DNA from: an uncultured Verrucomicrobia subdivision 3 bacterium
Lineage (GTDB): Bacteria > Verrucomicrobiota > Verrucomicrobiia > Limisphaerales > UBA11358
Reading direction: 5' to 3'
Length of the DNA stretch: 64,000 bases
Assembly (NCBI GenBank): GCA_903922735.1
Contig: CAIXUZ010000072.1
Coordinates: 1 to 64,000 of the forward strand
A model generated the notes under the pieces. The model did not search any database, had not been told where the DNA came from, and was given only the letters and a program-made list of their open reading frames with translations. The translations under genes and the position numbers were made by a program. Shown piece by piece: positions 25,842 to 36,770 of the stretch; within the stretch, counting starts at the first letter, position 1; each line of letters opens with the position of its first letter.

Positions 25842-26453
25842 GTGAAATTACATATCAAAACCGGAAATTCAAAACTCAAAGCCCGCGCCGTTCCACCGCG
25901 ATGGCGCAAGGATGTCGAGCGCATCCTCATCACCGATGCGCAACTCGCACGGCGCGTGAAAACCCTGGCGCGGGAGATTGAACGCGATTTTCGGGGGCGT
26001 GAAATGGTGGTGGTGTCGCTGCTGTCCGGCACCGTGATGTTCCTGGCGGATTTGATCCGGCATCTGAACCTGCCGCTGCGCCTCGATTTCATCGGCGTTT
26101 CCAGCTATGGCAGCGGCACGGAATCCGGCAACCTGGTTTTCACCAAGGAACTGCGCCTCGATGTGCGCGGGCGCGACGTGCTGCTGGTGGATGACATCCT
26201 CGACACCGGCAAAACCATGAGTCGGGTCCTGCCGAAAATCCGCGCGCTCCAGCCGCGCCGCATCAAGACCTGCGTGCTGCTCGACAAGCCGGCGCGCCGC
26301 GTGGAAAACATTCACGCCGATTACATCGGCTTTGCCATCCCTGATTTTTTTGTGGTCGGCTACGGCCTTGATTTTGCCGAGCGCTACCGCAACCTGCCAT
26401 TTGTCGCCGTATTGCATCCGTGCATTTATCAGGCCGCCGCGAAGCCGGCCTGA
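25842..26453 (+). CDS. hpt: Hypoxanthine phosphoribosyltransferase
   Basis: Salvages hypoxanthine or guanine to IMP or GMP using PRPP. The PRPP-binding loop VLLVDDILDTGKTM is near residues 113-126. The N-terminal flexible loop region has SSYGSGTESG (about 87-96), and the C-terminal KPARR....DYIGF..PDFFVVGYGLD is typical of HPRT. It has 203 residues and starts at GTG 25842, six bases after the preceding stop. It works with the nucleoside transporter that follows 16 bases downstream, giving a purine salvage pair. Confidence 0.93.
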   Translation: MKLHIKTGNSKLKARAVPPRWRKDVERILITDAQLARRVKTLAREIERDFRGREMVVVSLLSGTVMFLADLIRHLNLPLRLDFIGVSSYGSGTESGNLVFTKELRLDVRGRDVLLVDDILDTGKTMSRVLPKIRALQPRRIKTCVLLDKPARRVENIHADYIGFAIPDFFVVGYGLDFAERYRNLPFVAVLHPCIYQAAAKPA

Positions 26454-26469
26454 AAAACCAATTGGAAAT

Positions 26470-27738
26470 ATGGAACTCAAATTCATCAGTCTGCTTGGCT
26501 GGCCCGCGATGCTGCTGCTGGCGTGGGCGGTTTCCTATAACCGCAGGAAATTCCCCTGGCGCACGGTCATCTGGGGGCTGGGCCTGCAATTCACGCTGGC
26601 GCTGCTCATCCTGAAAACGCCGTGGGGCGGCAAGCTGTTTGAATTCGCCGGCAAAGTCATTCAGAAGCTGATCCAGTTCTCCGGCGAGGGAACCAAGTTC
26701 GTTTTCGGCCCGCTCGCCGACGGGAATCTGCTGGCGGAAAAATTCGGGCCGGGCAACTCGGTGATCTTTGCCATTCTCGTCACCGGCACCGTGGTCATTG
26801 TGGCGGCGCTGTCATCACTGTTTTATCACTGGGGGATTTTGCAGCGCGTGGTCCGTGCGGTCGCGTGGGTCATGCGCAAGATCATGGGCACCAGCGGCAG
26901 CGAGACGCTTTCCGCCGTCGCGAACATTTTCATGGGGCAGACCGAGGCGCCGCTGGTCATCCGGCCTTACGTCCCGCGCATGACCAAGAGCGAAATCATG
27001 ACCATCATGGTCTGCGGCATGGCGCACATCGCCGGCGGCGTCGCGGCGGTTTATGCCGCCATGGGCATGAAAGCCGGCTATCCGAACACCGCCGGGCATC
27101 TGCTCACCGCCTCCGTGCTGAACTGTCCCGCCGCGCTGCTCATCGCCAAGATCATGCTGCCGGAAACCGAGCGAAGCGAAACCGCGGCCGGCGCGCCCGC
27201 CATGACGCCGCGCACCACGGCCAATTCCATTGACGCCATCTGCCGCGGGGCGGGGGACGGGTTTTTCCTGTCGCTGAACATCTGCGCCATGCTCATCGCG
27301 TTCATCGCCATCATCGCGCTGGCGAATTTCGCCTTTGGCTTCGCGCAGGTTCATTGCGGCGTGAACTCGCCGGTGACGCTGCAAAACATTTTTGGCTGGC
27401 TCAACGCGCCCTTCGCCTGGCTCATGGGCGTGCCCGCGCACGACACGGTGGCGGTCGGGCAGATTCTGGGCGAGCGCATCGTGCTGAATGAATTTGTCGG
27501 CTACCTCGACTTGACAGCGAATGCGAAGACGCTCGCGCTGGACCCGCGCAGTTTCACGATTGCCACCTATGCGCTGTGCGGGTTTGCGAATTTCTCCAGC
27601 ATCGCGATTCAAGTTGGCGGCATCGGCTCGCTCGCGCCGGAACGCCGCAGTGAAATGGCCAAGATCGGTTTTCGCGCCATGATCGGCGGATTGCTGGCGG
27701 CCTACATGACGGCGAGCCTCGCAGGCTTTTTATTGTAA
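26470..27738 (+). CDS. nupC: Concentrative nucleoside transporter (NupC/CNT family)
   Basis: Inner-membrane symporter for uptake of nucleosides. From ATG 26470 the protein has 422 residues, normal for the family. CNT signatures are present: GQTEAPLVIRPYVPRMTKSE near residues 157-176, SVLNCPAALLIAKIMLPETE near 215-234, and GFANFSSIAIQVGGIGSL close to the C-terminus. About ten membrane segments are visible. It follows hpt by 16 bases, so the two are probably co-transcribed for purine salvage. Confidence 0.94.
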   Translation: MELKFISLLGWPAMLLLAWAVSYNRRKFPWRTVIWGLGLQFTLALLILKTPWGGKLFEFAGKVIQKLIQFSGEGTKFVFGPLADGNLLAEKFGPGNSVIFAILVTGTVVIVAALSSLFYHWGILQRVVRAVAWVMRKIMGTSGSETLSAVANIFMGQTEAPLVIRPYVPRMTKSEIMTIMVCGMAHIAGGVAAVYAAMGMKAGYPNTAGHLLTASVLNCPAALLIAKIMLPETERSETAAGAPAMTPRTTANSIDAICRGAGDGFFLSLNICAMLIAFIAIIALANFAFGFAQVHCGVNSPVTLQNIFGWLNAPFAWLMGVPAHDTVAVGQILGERIVLNEFVGYLDLTANAKTLALDPRSFTIATYALCGFANFSSIAIQVGGIGSLAPERRSEMAKIGFRAMIGGLLAAYMTASLAGFLL

Positions 27739-28101
27739 CATCGAACAACAAAATACCATGATTGGGCTTGCCAAAATTCCGGGCGGCACGCCGCTTTACC
27801 AACTGAAGATCCCGTTGCAAAGGTTCAAGGCCTGACGGACAACGCTCCAGCGGGCTACCCGTGTGCGGGGCGCCGATGATTGATCCGTTAGCGCGCGAAT
27901 ATACAACGCTTTCAGCCTTGGTCGCCGGCCAGAATCGCTTCGGAAAAACCGGTCGTTTTCCGGTCGTTTTCCGGTCTGCACCCAGACCGATTTTGCGAGA
28001 GGGTTCAAGCGCCATAAGATTCGCGGACCATTTATGGTGTATATTCATGCTTGCTGGCGGAATGTGGCAGCGATGAGTGGCGGTGCGTTTTGGGCGCAGG
28101 G
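27739..28101. other. Non-coding gap between nupC and an HTH gene
   Basis: A 363-base stretch between two convergent genes. It holds a short tandem of CCGGTCGTTTT (27949-27959 and 27960-27970, with a partial third copy) running into a 7-bp hairpin (27972-27989). That hairpin lacks a T-run and is weak as a terminator. No coding frame here is convincing. Confidence 0.5.
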
Positions 28102-28512
28102 TCACGGTTTCCATTCCTGGACCCGTCTGATGTATTCCTCGTTGGGGATGTCCTTGACCGGAACAACAAACGGCAGGTCGCCGGTTTCCCGCTCAATCTC
28201 GAGGCGCAGCGTACGGGACAGGGCGAATAGTCCCTGGGTAGAGAGCGTGGCGAGATCGCGCTTGCGGAGTTCGGCCTCGATGCGGGCCAGTTTTTCGGCG
28301 AGGCCGGAGGCGCGGGTCTGGCGCGGGCCGAGGAGGCGGTTGAGGAGGTCATCCATCTCGATGGCGAGCTGGTTCTGGATTTCGAAGCGGAGCTGTCGGC
28401 TCCATTCGATGAGGGTGCTGCGGGACACTCCCAATTCGGAGGAGATACGGACGAGACTCCAGCCCTGGGCGCGGCGCTCGACAAATTTCTGACGAATTTC
28501 AGGCGTATGCAT
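28102..28512 (-). CDS. Helix-turn-helix protein, orphan
   Basis: From ATG 28512 the protein has 136 residues. The N-terminal part has a homeodomain-like/resolvase-type HTH (WSLVRISSELGVSRSTLIEWSRQ, about residues 17-39, quoted in part). A long charged helix follows that may be a coiled coil (LAEKLARIEAELRKRDL), and an LRLEIERET segment near residue 108. It resembles the small HTH proteins related to transposase or terminase small subunits, but no transposase or phage gene is adjacent. Its target is unknown. The frame extends 28 codons upstream without a better start. Confidence 0.7.
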   Translation of the reverse strand: MHTPEIRQKFVERRAQGWSLVRISSELGVSRSTLIEWSRQLRFEIQNQLAIEMDDLLNRLLGPRQTRASGLAEKLARIEAELRKRDLATLSTQGLFALSRTLRLEIERETGDLPFVVPVKDIPNEEYIRRVQEWKP

Positions 28513-28596
28513 GGTTGTGATGCGGGTTAGGTGATTCGCAACGCGCCGTCCGATTTTGGGCGGTGACACGCGTGGCGGTCGAGTGGATTTTAGCAC

Positions 28597-28988
28597 GGTT
28601 TTTGGAGGAGGTGGCGGGCAGTTGAAAGAGGCTCACGCAAACAGATGACAGGAGATGAAACAAAATGAAAGCAGATGCAAGCAGATGAACAAAATAAACG
28701 GAAAAAATATTTGACAGGGATTGGCGGCCAGCGCGGAGCGGCGCAACAAGGGCGACGGACACCTCAAGGCCGGGCCGGGGCCGGATTGGCCAGCTCTGCC
28801 GGAATTGGAATTAACTGACGATTTCCTTCAACCGAGCGGTTAATGCTGACAACTCGCTTTAGCCATCGGCGGTGAGATTAGCAATCCGGTCGCGTGAAGA
28901 AAAAGGTTCGTGTTTTGGCGCTTATTTGGGACTCGCGGAACTCGTCCCTCCGAAGCCGTGTTTCATCCGTGTGAATCTGTGGTTGAAT
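28597..28988. other. Non-coding gap upstream of the HTH gene
   Basis: This 392-base stretch separates the HTH gene start region from the end of the aldo/keto reductase gene. It contains three CAGATG words within A-rich sequence (28642, 28672, 28682). I see no gene, RNA or terminator in it. Confidence 0.45.
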
Positions 28989-30170
28989 TCAACTCTTGCT
29001 CAAGCGCTCCACGGGCTTCTCGAAAAACATCCGGTGCGCCTCTTCGAGAATCGCGGGGATGCGGTCGGCGAACGGGCTGTTTTTTAACGCGCTGCGCAAA
29101 TCAAGTTCGAGCGCTTTCGCGGCGTTCTCGCCGGGAAACCAGTGTTCGGCCTGGCCGAGCAAATTGTATCGCATTTTGCTCCACGCGGTGAGTTCCAGGG
29201 GTTTGCCGTAAGTCCAGAGCCGCAAAATTTCGGTGAGGTTGATCTGGCCGGGAACGTCCACGTAATTCGGCAATCCCTCAAACCAGCGGGCGCACCAGTC
29301 CGCACCGAGAACTTTTTCCATCTCCGCGCGCCAGCGTTTTTCGATGGGCGCGATGGTCGCGGGAATGTGGTCGTAAAATTTCAGCGCGGCGACGTGCTCG
29401 TCGAAATCCGCCGGCTTGGCCACGCCGCAGCTCAAGGTGTGAACTTCCGTCCGGGCGAGGCAGTAAAGGTCATTGAACTGCATTGGCGTGAGCGGCGCGG
29501 AGAGAGATTTAATTTTTTCGCCCGGCTCCTGAAGCTTGCCGCCTTTGTCGTTGGGGCTGATGATGAACACGCCCAGGTCCAGCCGGTTCGCGGCGGCGAC
29601 GGCGGGCCAGTTCAGGTCGTTTACGAAATACCAGTGGAGGTTGACGTAGTCGAATTCACCGCTGTTGACGGCTTCAAGGATGATATCCGTGGTGGCGTGC
29701 GTGGAGAAGCCGATGTGTTGGCAGCGACCATCCTTTTGCAACTGCCGGGCAGCGTCGAGGCAGCCGCCTTTTTTCAATGACCAGTCGAGCAACTCGCGGT
29801 TGTTGATGCCGTGCAGGGAGAGCAAGTCCACATGATCAAGCTTCAGGTAATTCATCGAAGTCTCGAAGGTTTTCAGAAACTCGGCGGCGCTGGCCTGCGG
29901 TGCGGCTTTCGTCTGCACGATCATTTTGTCGCGAGGAATCTTGGGCAAGACTTCGCCGAGCTGCATTTCCGAGGTGCCGTAGCCGCGGGCGGTCTCGATG
30001 TGGTTGATGCCGAGTTCGAGCGCGCGGTGGATGCAGGCTTCCAGATTTTCCTGGTTGGCGCGGGGGATGTCCGACGGCGGCACATCCTGCCATTTGTGCT
30101 GATAGCGCATTCCGCCGCAGGAAATGACGGGCATCTGGAGGTTGGTGCGGCCAAAGCGACGATACTTCAT
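28989..30170 (-). CDS. Aldo/keto reductase family protein
   Basis: NADPH-type oxidoreductase of the AKR superfamily, 393 residues from ATG 30170 (the frame extends upstream without support). The barrel is visible: [20 protein letters not shown] at the start, then [15 protein letters not shown] with the catalytic Asp position replaced by Glu (IETARGYG), a Lys in IVQTKAA, and HGINNRE at the catalytic His position. A C-terminal extension of about 100 residues includes [12 protein letters not shown] and may be a family-specific lid. It lacks the C-terminal ferredoxin-like cysteines of some AKR relatives. The substrate is unknown. It is divergent from the M6 protease gene. Confidence 0.85.
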   Translation of the reverse strand: MKYRRFGRTNLQMPVISCGGMRYQHKWQDVPPSDIPRANQENLEACIHRALELGINHIETARGYGTSEMQLGEVLPKIPRDKMIVQTKAAPQASAAEFLKTFETSMNYLKLDHVDLLSLHGINNRELLDWSLKKGGCLDAARQLQKDGRCQHIGFSTHATTDIILEAVNSGEFDYVNLHWYFVNDLNWPAVAAANRLDLGVFIISPNDKGGKLQEPGEKIKSLSAPLTPMQFNDLYCLARTEVHTLSCGVAKPADFDEHVAALKFYDHIPATIAPIEKRWRAEMEKVLGADWCARWFEGLPNYVDVPGQINLTEILRLWTYGKPLELTAWSKMRYNLLGQAEHWFPGENAAKALELDLRSALKNSPFADRIPAILEEAHRMFFEKPVERLSKS

Positions 30171-30407
30171 GGCGCGAAAAGTAAATTGTGATGGCTTGCA
30201 GCGCAAGCGGCAGGATTCAGGGCAATGATAAAACAGCGGCTCGCGAGGAAGCTCGCCCCCCACCGATTTATGCGACGGTGGCGGTGCATTTATTGAAGTG
30301 AGGTCGCTGTTTTAGAGAAAATTATTGACGGTCACGCGTTGGTTTGATGAATTTAAGCCGCCGAATCGATTGAATTGCCTTTTGCCTCATCAGAAAACAA
30401 TCAACCC

Positions 30408-33400
30408 ATGAAAACAACAGCAGGTCGTGTCCAGCCAAATAACCTATGCCGCTTGCTGCCATTGCTGGCCGCCTGCCTTATCGCGTGGCCTTTTGATTCC
30501 GTCAGGGCGGTTCCCGCCTCGCCGGAGCCAGTGGAGGTAACGCAACCGGATGGGACAAAAATCCGGCTGCGCCTGCGGGGCGACGAATATTTCTCGTGGC
30601 ACGAGACCACCAACGGTTATGTGGTGGTCAAGGACGCCGGGGATGGATTTTGGAAATTTGCGCGGCCCGTGTCCGGCTTGGTGGAATTTCGGGCGGTTGC
30701 CGGGGCGCGAGTGGACAGGACAGATCCGGCGGGATTGGGGCTGAAGAAGCATGAATTGCCCGAGACGGCGAAGTTGCGGGCGCATGTTCAGGAGCGGCGG
30801 GAAGCCGTCCATGGAAAACGCGGTGGAACATCCGCGCCGAAGACGGGCATCAGCAGCACGCCATCCGTGCAGTCAAGCGAGCCGCCGCCGGAGGAGCAGT
30901 TGCCGGACGCGCCGCCCCAGCGGGTTCCAGTGGCCGGGGGCAGCGTGTCGGTCAGGAACATCGTGATTCTGGCCTGCTTCTCGAATCACTGGGATTCCGC
31001 GAACGGCACTGTTTTGTCGGCCTATGGGCGGGTGGCGACCAATGAATATGTGAGCCTCTACAATCAAACCGGCTACACCACGGATGGCGCGGCCGGGTCG
31101 GTGAAGGACTATTACAACGAAGTTTCCTACGGCAAACTAACGATTCAGTCCGTCATTACGGCGTGGGTCCAGCTGCCGCGCGAAGAAGCCTACTACCACG
31201 ACAACCAGGGCGTGATGGCGGCGGATGCCATTGCGGCGGCGGCGGCGGCGGGATTTGATTTTTCGCAAGGCGATACGGACGGCGACGGCTGGGTGGACTG
31301 CCTGGACATCATTCACTCGGGTTACGGCGAAGAGGCGGGTGGCGGACTTCATCCTGACTGGGTCTGGTCGGTAAAAGGAAGCTTGAGCAGCCTGACGACG
31401 ATGAATGGCGTGAAGATGAAGCCTTATCACACCGAGCCGGCGTTGCGCGGGGCTTCGGGCAGCGGCATCATTCGCATCGGCGTCATCTGCCATGAAACCG
31501 GGCATTTCTTCGGCCTGCCCGACCTCTACGACACCAGCTACCTGACCGACGGCTTGGGCAATTGGTGCATCATGTCCGGCGGATCATGGAACGGGTCGAG
31601 CGGGAGCAGTCCGGCGCATTTCAGCGCGTGGTGCAAGGTCTTTCTCGGGTTTGCCCAGCCGATGCTCATCCATTCCAAAAACGGCGTTGCCCTGCCGCGC
31701 GTCGAAAATAACGCCGGGGTGGGAATGTTGCGTGATGGAATGGTCAACGGCGAATATTTCATGGTCGAGAACCGCGCGAAGACCGGATTTGACAACACGG
31801 CGCAAATCTATCCGGGGCTGCTCGTGTATCACATCGCCGGTGAAAGTCCCGGCAATAATTCCAGTTCACATCCCCACCCGCTGGTGCGAATCGAGGAGGC
31901 CGACGGCGATGCCTCGCTTGGTTTTACCCAGTTGTCCGGTTCCGAGGCGGGCGACGTGTGGACGAGCACCAGCGGATTGACGGGCGGATGGCGTGACCAG
32001 ACCGGCAACACCAACACCAGCGCCATGCTTTATCAGACCAACACGTTGCCGTATCAGACCAACCTCTTTTATGACCGTCCGGACAACCCAATCCGCTACA
32101 CCTACAACCGGCTGACGAATTTTTCCGCCGCCGCCAGCAACATGACTTTTAACGCCCAGACCCTGAAAACGGACGCGCCCACGCAAAACGCGTTGCCCCC
32201 CAACTACACCGTCGCCTGGGCGGCGGCCTCCGAAGCGACCAAGTATGAAATCCAAGAGGGCGCCAGAGTCACGCTCACCAGCCTCACCGACGGCGCGGAG
32301 GATGCTGATACAACTTTCGAGACCTGGCAACTTGGCGGCGGCGTGCAGCGGATCACCACCAACGGCTATGCCGGCACCTGTTCCTACGCGATGTTGATCG
32401 GAAAAGCCTCCGTGCATGCGCTGACGCTGCGCAAGCCGTTTATGGCTGGAACCGGCACCCTGATTTCCTTCCGCTTCAAGTCGCACATCTCCGCCGGCAA
32501 CGGGTATCTCAAGGTTCAGATTTCCAAAGATGCAGGCGTGACGTGGAACACGCTTCTCACCACCAATGGTTATGTTGATTCGTGGGCTTTGCAGACGAAC
32601 AATTATGCCGCGCTCAACGCCAAGGGCATCAGCGCGGGCGATTCCTGCATCATCCGTTTCCTCGCAGACATTGAGAGCGGCAGCGGCTGGTCGTCTTATC
32701 CGGCGTTCGGTTTTGCCCTGGACGACATCTCCATCGCGGGCGTGGAGATGGACGGTTACGGCAACTGGACCACGCTGAACAGCAACGTCACGACAAATTA
32801 TTATCCCGTCGCCGGCAAAACGAACAGCATCTACGCCTACCGCATCCAAGCCTATGCCAATGGAGCGTGGCAGGGTTACGGAGCCACAGGCGAAACCACG
32901 GTGGGGGCAAACCACGCGCCGACCTTCATCAGCAACCCAGTCGCAGGAAACGACGCGAACATCGGCAAAGCCTACTCTGCAACACTTGCCAGCCTGGGGA
33001 CAGATCTCGATTCCAACGACGTGCTGACCTACTCGAAGATCAGCGGCCCGGCGTGGCTGACAGTCGCCACAAATGGCACGCTTTCCGGGACACCCGTCCC
33101 GACTGATCTGGGCACGAACACCTTCACCGTGCGCATGACCGACCTGGTCGGCGCTTACGCCGAGGCGCAACTCATCATCTTTGTGAACCCGCCGAGCACG
33201 CCATTGAGTTCAGGCCTGGTGGCGTATCTGCCATTCGACGCCGACTTCCGTGATTATTCCGGCCTGCACAACGATCCCGGCTTGAGCAATGTGAATGTGC
33301 GCGCCGCCGGCTACCTCGGCGGGAAAGCTTATGTGCTGACCAATGGCGGCTATTTAAGCTTCGGTCTCGCCCCCAATCTTCATTTCAACGACGACTCGGC

Positions 33401-34403
33401 GGGCAACACCAACAGCTTCAGCATTTCGTTCTGGGCGAAAATTCCACCCGGCAGCTATTCAGGGGAGCCGCCTTACATTGCAAACAAGGACTGGTTGCTT
33501 GATGGAACCGGTTGGACGTTGGCCAGTGGTCCAGGAACTAGTAGTCAGGGCTTCTTTCAGATGAACTTTGATGAGGATTTGGCCAACCCCCGCAACTACG
33601 ATGCAACGAGTACGGCTCTGACCAATGGTTGGCACCATTACTTGGTGGTATTTCAGCGTAATGGCACGCGCACCTGCTACACTTACATTGACGGCTCGCA
33701 GGCCGACAGCCAGGCGATGTATGCCACTGACTCAGCCATTGACTTAGCTAATTTGCCTTTGAACATCGGCCAGGACGGCACCGGCGCGGGCACGCGCGGG
33801 CGTTGGACCAACGCACTGATGGACGACTTCGGCTTCTGGCGTCGCGCTCTGACGGCGGCGGAAGTGACCGCAATTTATTCCGCCGGCACGAACGGCTACA
33901 GCCTGACCTATGCGGAAGCCGCACCGGTCATCACCAACCAGCCGACGGACACCGTTGTGGCACCCGGAAGCCCGCTAAATTTGAACATTGGCGCACTCAG
34001 CGCCGTGCGCCCTGCCTATCAGTGGCGCTTCAATGGCGCGGCCCTTGCAAACGCGACGAATGCGGCTTACACGATTGCGAGCGTGGCCCAGACGAATTTC
34101 GGCAACTATGACGTGGTGGTGACAAACCTCTACGGCACAACGTTCAGCCGGCTGGCGGCAGTGGCTTCGCCGGTGTCCATCACCCCGACGAACATCCTAG
34201 CCACCGTCAGCGGCAACAGTCTCATTCTAAGCTGGCCCGGCGATCATACGGGCTGGACCTTGCAGACACAGACCAACTCGCCGTCGACCGGCCTCGGCAC
34301 GAACTGGGTGGATGTGCCGGGTTCAAGTTCGGTCAATCGGGTCACCAACGTCACCCAGCCGGTAAACGGTTCGGTGTTCTACCGTTTGAAATACAAGCCA
34401 TAA
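30408..34403 (+). CDS. Secreted M6-family metalloprotease with Ig and LamG domains
   Basis: Exported zinc protease of the immune inhibitor A (M6) class. It starts at ATG 30408 with a signal peptide (LCRLLPLLAACLIAWPFDSV). An M6-type propeptide follows (VTQPDGTKIRLRLRGDEYF and a FW.WHETTNGYVV-like stretch, residues about 35-85). The catalytic domain has the zinc motif HETGHFFGLPDLYD with His362, Glu363 and His366. Further domains are a jelly-roll region (about 620-790), a putative Ig domain (about 830-925), a LamG/concanavalin-like domain ending DDFGFWRRALTAAEV (about 935-1165) and an Ig-like domain (PVITNQPTD, about 1175-1255). Total length is 1331 residues. It is probably used to digest extracellular protein. 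Confidence 0.92.
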   Translation: MKTTAGRVQPNNLCRLLPLLAACLIAWPFDSVRAVPASPEPVEVTQPDGTKIRLRLRGDEYFSWHETTNGYVVVKDAGDGFWKFARPVSGLVEFRAVAGARVDRTDPAGLGLKKHELPETAKLRAHVQERREAVHGKRGGTSAPKTGISSTPSVQSSEPPPEEQLPDAPPQRVPVAGGSVSVRNIVILACFSNHWDSANGTVLSAYGRVATNEYVSLYNQTGYTTDGAAGSVKDYYNEVSYGKLTIQSVITAWVQLPREEAYYHDNQGVMAADAIAAAAAAGFDFSQGDTDGDGWVDCLDIIHSGYGEEAGGGLHPDWVWSVKGSLSSLTTMNGVKMKPYHTEPALRGASGSGIIRIGVICHETGHFFGLPDLYDTSYLTDGLGNWCIMSGGSWNGSSGSSPAHFSAWCKVFLGFAQPMLIHSKNGVALPRVENNAGVGMLRDGMVNGEYFMVENRAKTGFDNTAQIYPGLLVYHIAGESPGNNSSSHPHPLVRIEEADGDASLGFTQLSGSEAGDVWTSTSGLTGGWRDQTGNTNTSAMLYQTNTLPYQTNLFYDRPDNPIRYTYNRLTNFSAAASNMTFNAQTLKTDAPTQNALPPNYTVAWAAASEATKYEIQEGARVTLTSLTDGAEDADTTFETWQLGGGVQRITTNGYAGTCSYAMLIGKASVHALTLRKPFMAGTGTLISFRFKSHISAGNGYLKVQISKDAGVTWNTLLTTNGYVDSWALQTNNYAALNAKGISAGDSCIIRFLADIESGSGWSSYPAFGFALDDISIAGVEMDGYGNWTTLNSNVTTNYYPVAGKTNSIYAYRIQAYANGAWQGYGATGETTVGANHAPTFISNPVAGNDANIGKAYSATLASLGTDLDSNDVLTYSKISGPAWLTVATNGTLSGTPVPTDLGTNTFTVRMTDLVGAYAEAQLIIFVNPPSTPLSSGLVAYLPFDADFRDYSGLHNDPGLSNVNVRAAGYLGGKAYVLTNGGYLSFGLAPNLHFNDDSAGNTNSFSISFWAKIPPGSYSGEPPYIANKDWLLDGTGWTLASGPGTSSQGFFQMNFDEDLANPRNYDATSTALTNGWHHYLVVFQRNGTRTCYTYIDGSQADSQAMYATDSAIDLANLPLNIGQDGTGAGTRGRWTNALMDDFGFWRRALTAAEVTAIYSAGTNGYSLTYAEAAPVITNQPTDTVVAPGSPLNLNIGALSAVRPAYQWRFNGAALANATNAAYTIASVAQTNFGNYDVVVTNLYGTTFSRLAAVASPVSITPTNILATVSGNSLILSWPGDHTGWTLQTQTNSPSTGLGTNWVDVPGSSSVNRVTNVTQPVNGSVFYRLKYKP

Positions 34404-34543
34404 GCTGCCTGGCAAAGATTCCGAAGCCGGTTTCTGAAAAAGGTTCCGGCCTTAATTGCCCCGCCTGCCGTCGTAGTCGTTCCGATTGCCTTGCGCGGCG
34501 GGGAAAATTTGTTATCGTCACGGCCTTCGATTTGTAAATTTTT

Positions 34544-35782
34544 ATGGCATACCTCAACGACAATTATCTCAAGCTCAAAGCGGGCTATCTGTTTCCCGAA
34601 ATCGGCCGGCGCGTAAAGGTGTTCTGCGACGCGAATCCCGAAGCCGCCCGGCGGCTCATCCGCTGCGGCATCGGCGATGTGACCGAGCCGCTGCCATCCG
34701 CCGCCATCGCCGCGATGCACCAGGCCGTGGACGAAATGGCGGCGCGCGAGACGTTCAAGGGCTACGGTCCGGAGCAGGGCTACGACTGGCTGCGTCATGC
34801 CATCGCGCAAAATGATTTCCGTGACCGGGGCATCGACGTGGCCGATGATGAAATTTTCATCAGCGACGGCTCGAAGTGCGATTGCGGCAACATTCTCGAC
34901 ATCCTTGGCAGCAAAAACAAAATCGCCATCAGCGATCCGGTTTATCCCGTCTATGTGGATACGAACGTGATGGCTGGACACACCGGCGAAGCCAATGAAG
35001 CCGGCGCTTATGCCAAGCTCGTTTATCTGCCGTGCAAGCCGGGCAACGGTTTCATTCCCGAACCGCCGAAGAAGCATGTGGATGTGATTTATCTCTGCTC
35101 GCCGAACAATCCGACCGGGGCCGCCGCCACGCGCGAGCAGCTTGAAGCGTGGGTAAAATATGCGCTGGAGCACAAGTCGGTCATTCTCTTCGACGCGGCT
35201 TACGAGGCTTACATCACCGAGGCGGGCGTGCCGCACTCCATTTACGAAATTCCCGGCGCCCGCGAGTGCGCGATTGAGTTTCGCAGCTGCTCCAAGAACG
35301 GCGGCTTCACTGGCGTGCGCTGCGCTTACACGGTCGTTCCCAAATCGCTCAACGCGCAGACGAAGAACGGCGAGTGCAAGCCGCTGCATCCGCTGTGGAA
35401 CCGCCGCTCGACGACGAAATTCAACGGCGTCAGCTACATTGTCCAGCGGGCGGCGGAAGCGCTGTATTCGCCGGAAGGCAAAACGCAGGTTGCGGAACTC
35501 ATCAAGCATTATCTTGGTAACGCTGAAGTTCTCCGCAAGGGCGCGAAGAAAGCCGGCTTGAAGGTTTTTGGCGGCGTCAATGCGCCTTACATCTGGGTGC
35601 GCACGCCCAAAAGCGTCACCAGTTGGCAGGCGTTCGACAAGATTTTAAACGACGCGAATGTGGTCATCACGCCTGGCTCCGGCTTTGGTTCGAAGGGCGA
35701 GGGTTATTTCCGCATCAGCGCGTTCAACAGCCGTGCCAATGCCGAGGAAGTCGCGCGGCGCTTGCAGGAATTGAAATGGTGA
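34544..35782 (+). CDS. dapL: LL-diaminopimelate aminotransferase
   Basis: PLP enzyme converting tetrahydrodipicolinate directly to LL-diaminopimelate, the one-step lysine/peptidoglycan route found in Chlamydiae, Verrucomicrobia, plants and others. Diagnostic parts are [14 protein letters not shown] at the N-terminus, [34 protein letters not shown] and the PLP lysine in [15 protein letters not shown] (Lys251). The 412 residues match the family. It starts at ATG 34544. The next gene's ATG at 35776 overlaps its end by 7 bases, suggesting coupled translation with an exported protein of unknown function. Confidence 0.95.
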   Translation: MAYLNDNYLKLKAGYLFPEIGRRVKVFCDANPEAARRLIRCGIGDVTEPLPSAAIAAMHQAVDEMAARETFKGYGPEQGYDWLRHAIAQNDFRDRGIDVADDEIFISDGSKCDCGNILDILGSKNKIAISDPVYPVYVDTNVMAGHTGEANEAGAYAKLVYLPCKPGNGFIPEPPKKHVDVIYLCSPNNPTGAAATREQLEAWVKYALEHKSVILFDAAYEAYITEAGVPHSIYEIPGARECAIEFRSCSKNGGFTGVRCAYTVVPKSLNAQTKNGECKPLHPLWNRRSTTKFNGVSYIVQRAAEALYSPEGKTQVAELIKHYLGNAEVLRKGAKKAGLKVFGGVNAPYIWVRTPKSVTSWQAFDKILNDANVVITPGSGFGSKGEGYFRISAFNSRANAEEVARRLQELKW

Positions 35783-36690
35783 AGCGTTTCGCTGTCATCG
35801 GTGTTTTCCTGCTGGCGGCATTGCCGGTGTCCGCCGCGCCGCCCGATGGCGATGCGCAGATTCGCGGTGGGGCAGGGGATTCCACAATTATTATCACGAC
35901 CAAGCGACGACTGGCGGGGGCGATTCATTCGCTGAAGTGGAACGGCAAAGAGTTCATCAATTCCGCCGATCACGGACGCCAATTGCAATCGGCGTCATCG
36001 TTTGACAACACGCCGACGGCCAACGCGGAAACCTTCAATCCCACCGAAGCCGGTTCGCGTCGCGACGGGGCAGGGAATAATTCCACCAGTCATCTGATTG
36101 AGTTGGTTGCGAGCGGGAATCATCTCCACACGAAAACGCAAATGGCATTCTGGCTCGCGCCGGGCGAGCGTTCGGAAGGTCAACTGGCGCGAAACGTCAA
36201 CACGCTTTCCGATTATCTGCTGACGAAGGATGTGACCATTGGGTTCGGGCGCTGGCCGCAAGCCTTGGATTATCGGGTCACATTTTCGGTTCCGGCCAGC
36301 GCCCACAATATTTATGCGCAGTTTGAGGCGCTCACGGGATATATGCCACCGGAGTTTGACCATTTCTGGGAATTCAACCCCAAAAACCAGAAGCTCCAAC
36401 CCTTGGATTACGGGCCGGGAGAAATAAGGAATCCTGTGGTGCTCGCCACGGCCGACGGCAAATATGCGATGGGAATTTATTCACTGAATGAAAAACCGCC
36501 GGACACCAGCGGACCCGGCTATGGCCGCTGGTATTTTGAGCGGGCGCGGGTGGCCAAGTGGAACTGCGTCTTTCGCGTTCGCAAGCCAAACGGCATTCCC
36601 GGGGGCGAATACGGTTGCCGGATGCTGGTCCCGGTGGGCACGCTGGCCCAGGTTGAAGCGATGCTGCGCGACTGGCGGGAGTTGAAGTAA
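35776..36690 (+). CDS. Exported protein of unknown function, coupled to dapL
   Basis: From ATG 35776 the 304-residue protein starts with a signal peptide ([20 protein letters not shown]) and has no further membrane segment. Beta-rich segments such as [24 protein letters not shown] and [13 protein letters not shown] recall galactose-mutarotase-like or glycosidase-type beta-sandwich proteins, but I cannot place the family firmly. It overlaps the dapL stop by 7 bases, though the functional link is unclear. Confidence 0.75.
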   Translation: MVKRFAVIGVFLLAALPVSAAPPDGDAQIRGGAGDSTIIITTKRRLAGAIHSLKWNGKEFINSADHGRQLQSASSFDNTPTANAETFNPTEAGSRRDGAGNNSTSHLIELVASGNHLHTKTQMAFWLAPGERSEGQLARNVNTLSDYLLTKDVTIGFGRWPQALDYRVTFSVPASAHNIYAQFEALTGYMPPEFDHFWEFNPKNQKLQPLDYGPGEIRNPVVLATADGKYAMGIYSLNEKPPDTSGPGYGRWYFERARVAKWNCVFRVRKPNGIPGGEYGCRMLVPVGTLAQVEAMLRDWRELK

Positions 36691-36770
36691 ATGAATTTCA
36701 GCATTGCCGGCAGGAACATTTTTGCTATCCTGACCGCTCGTTTTTAACCGGAACCTTTAAAAAATAATTT

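Noticed and set aside
27554-28114. 186-codon minus-strand frame across the end of nupC and the following gap
   Set aside because: Overlaps nupC antisense and has no recognisable feature in the gap part.
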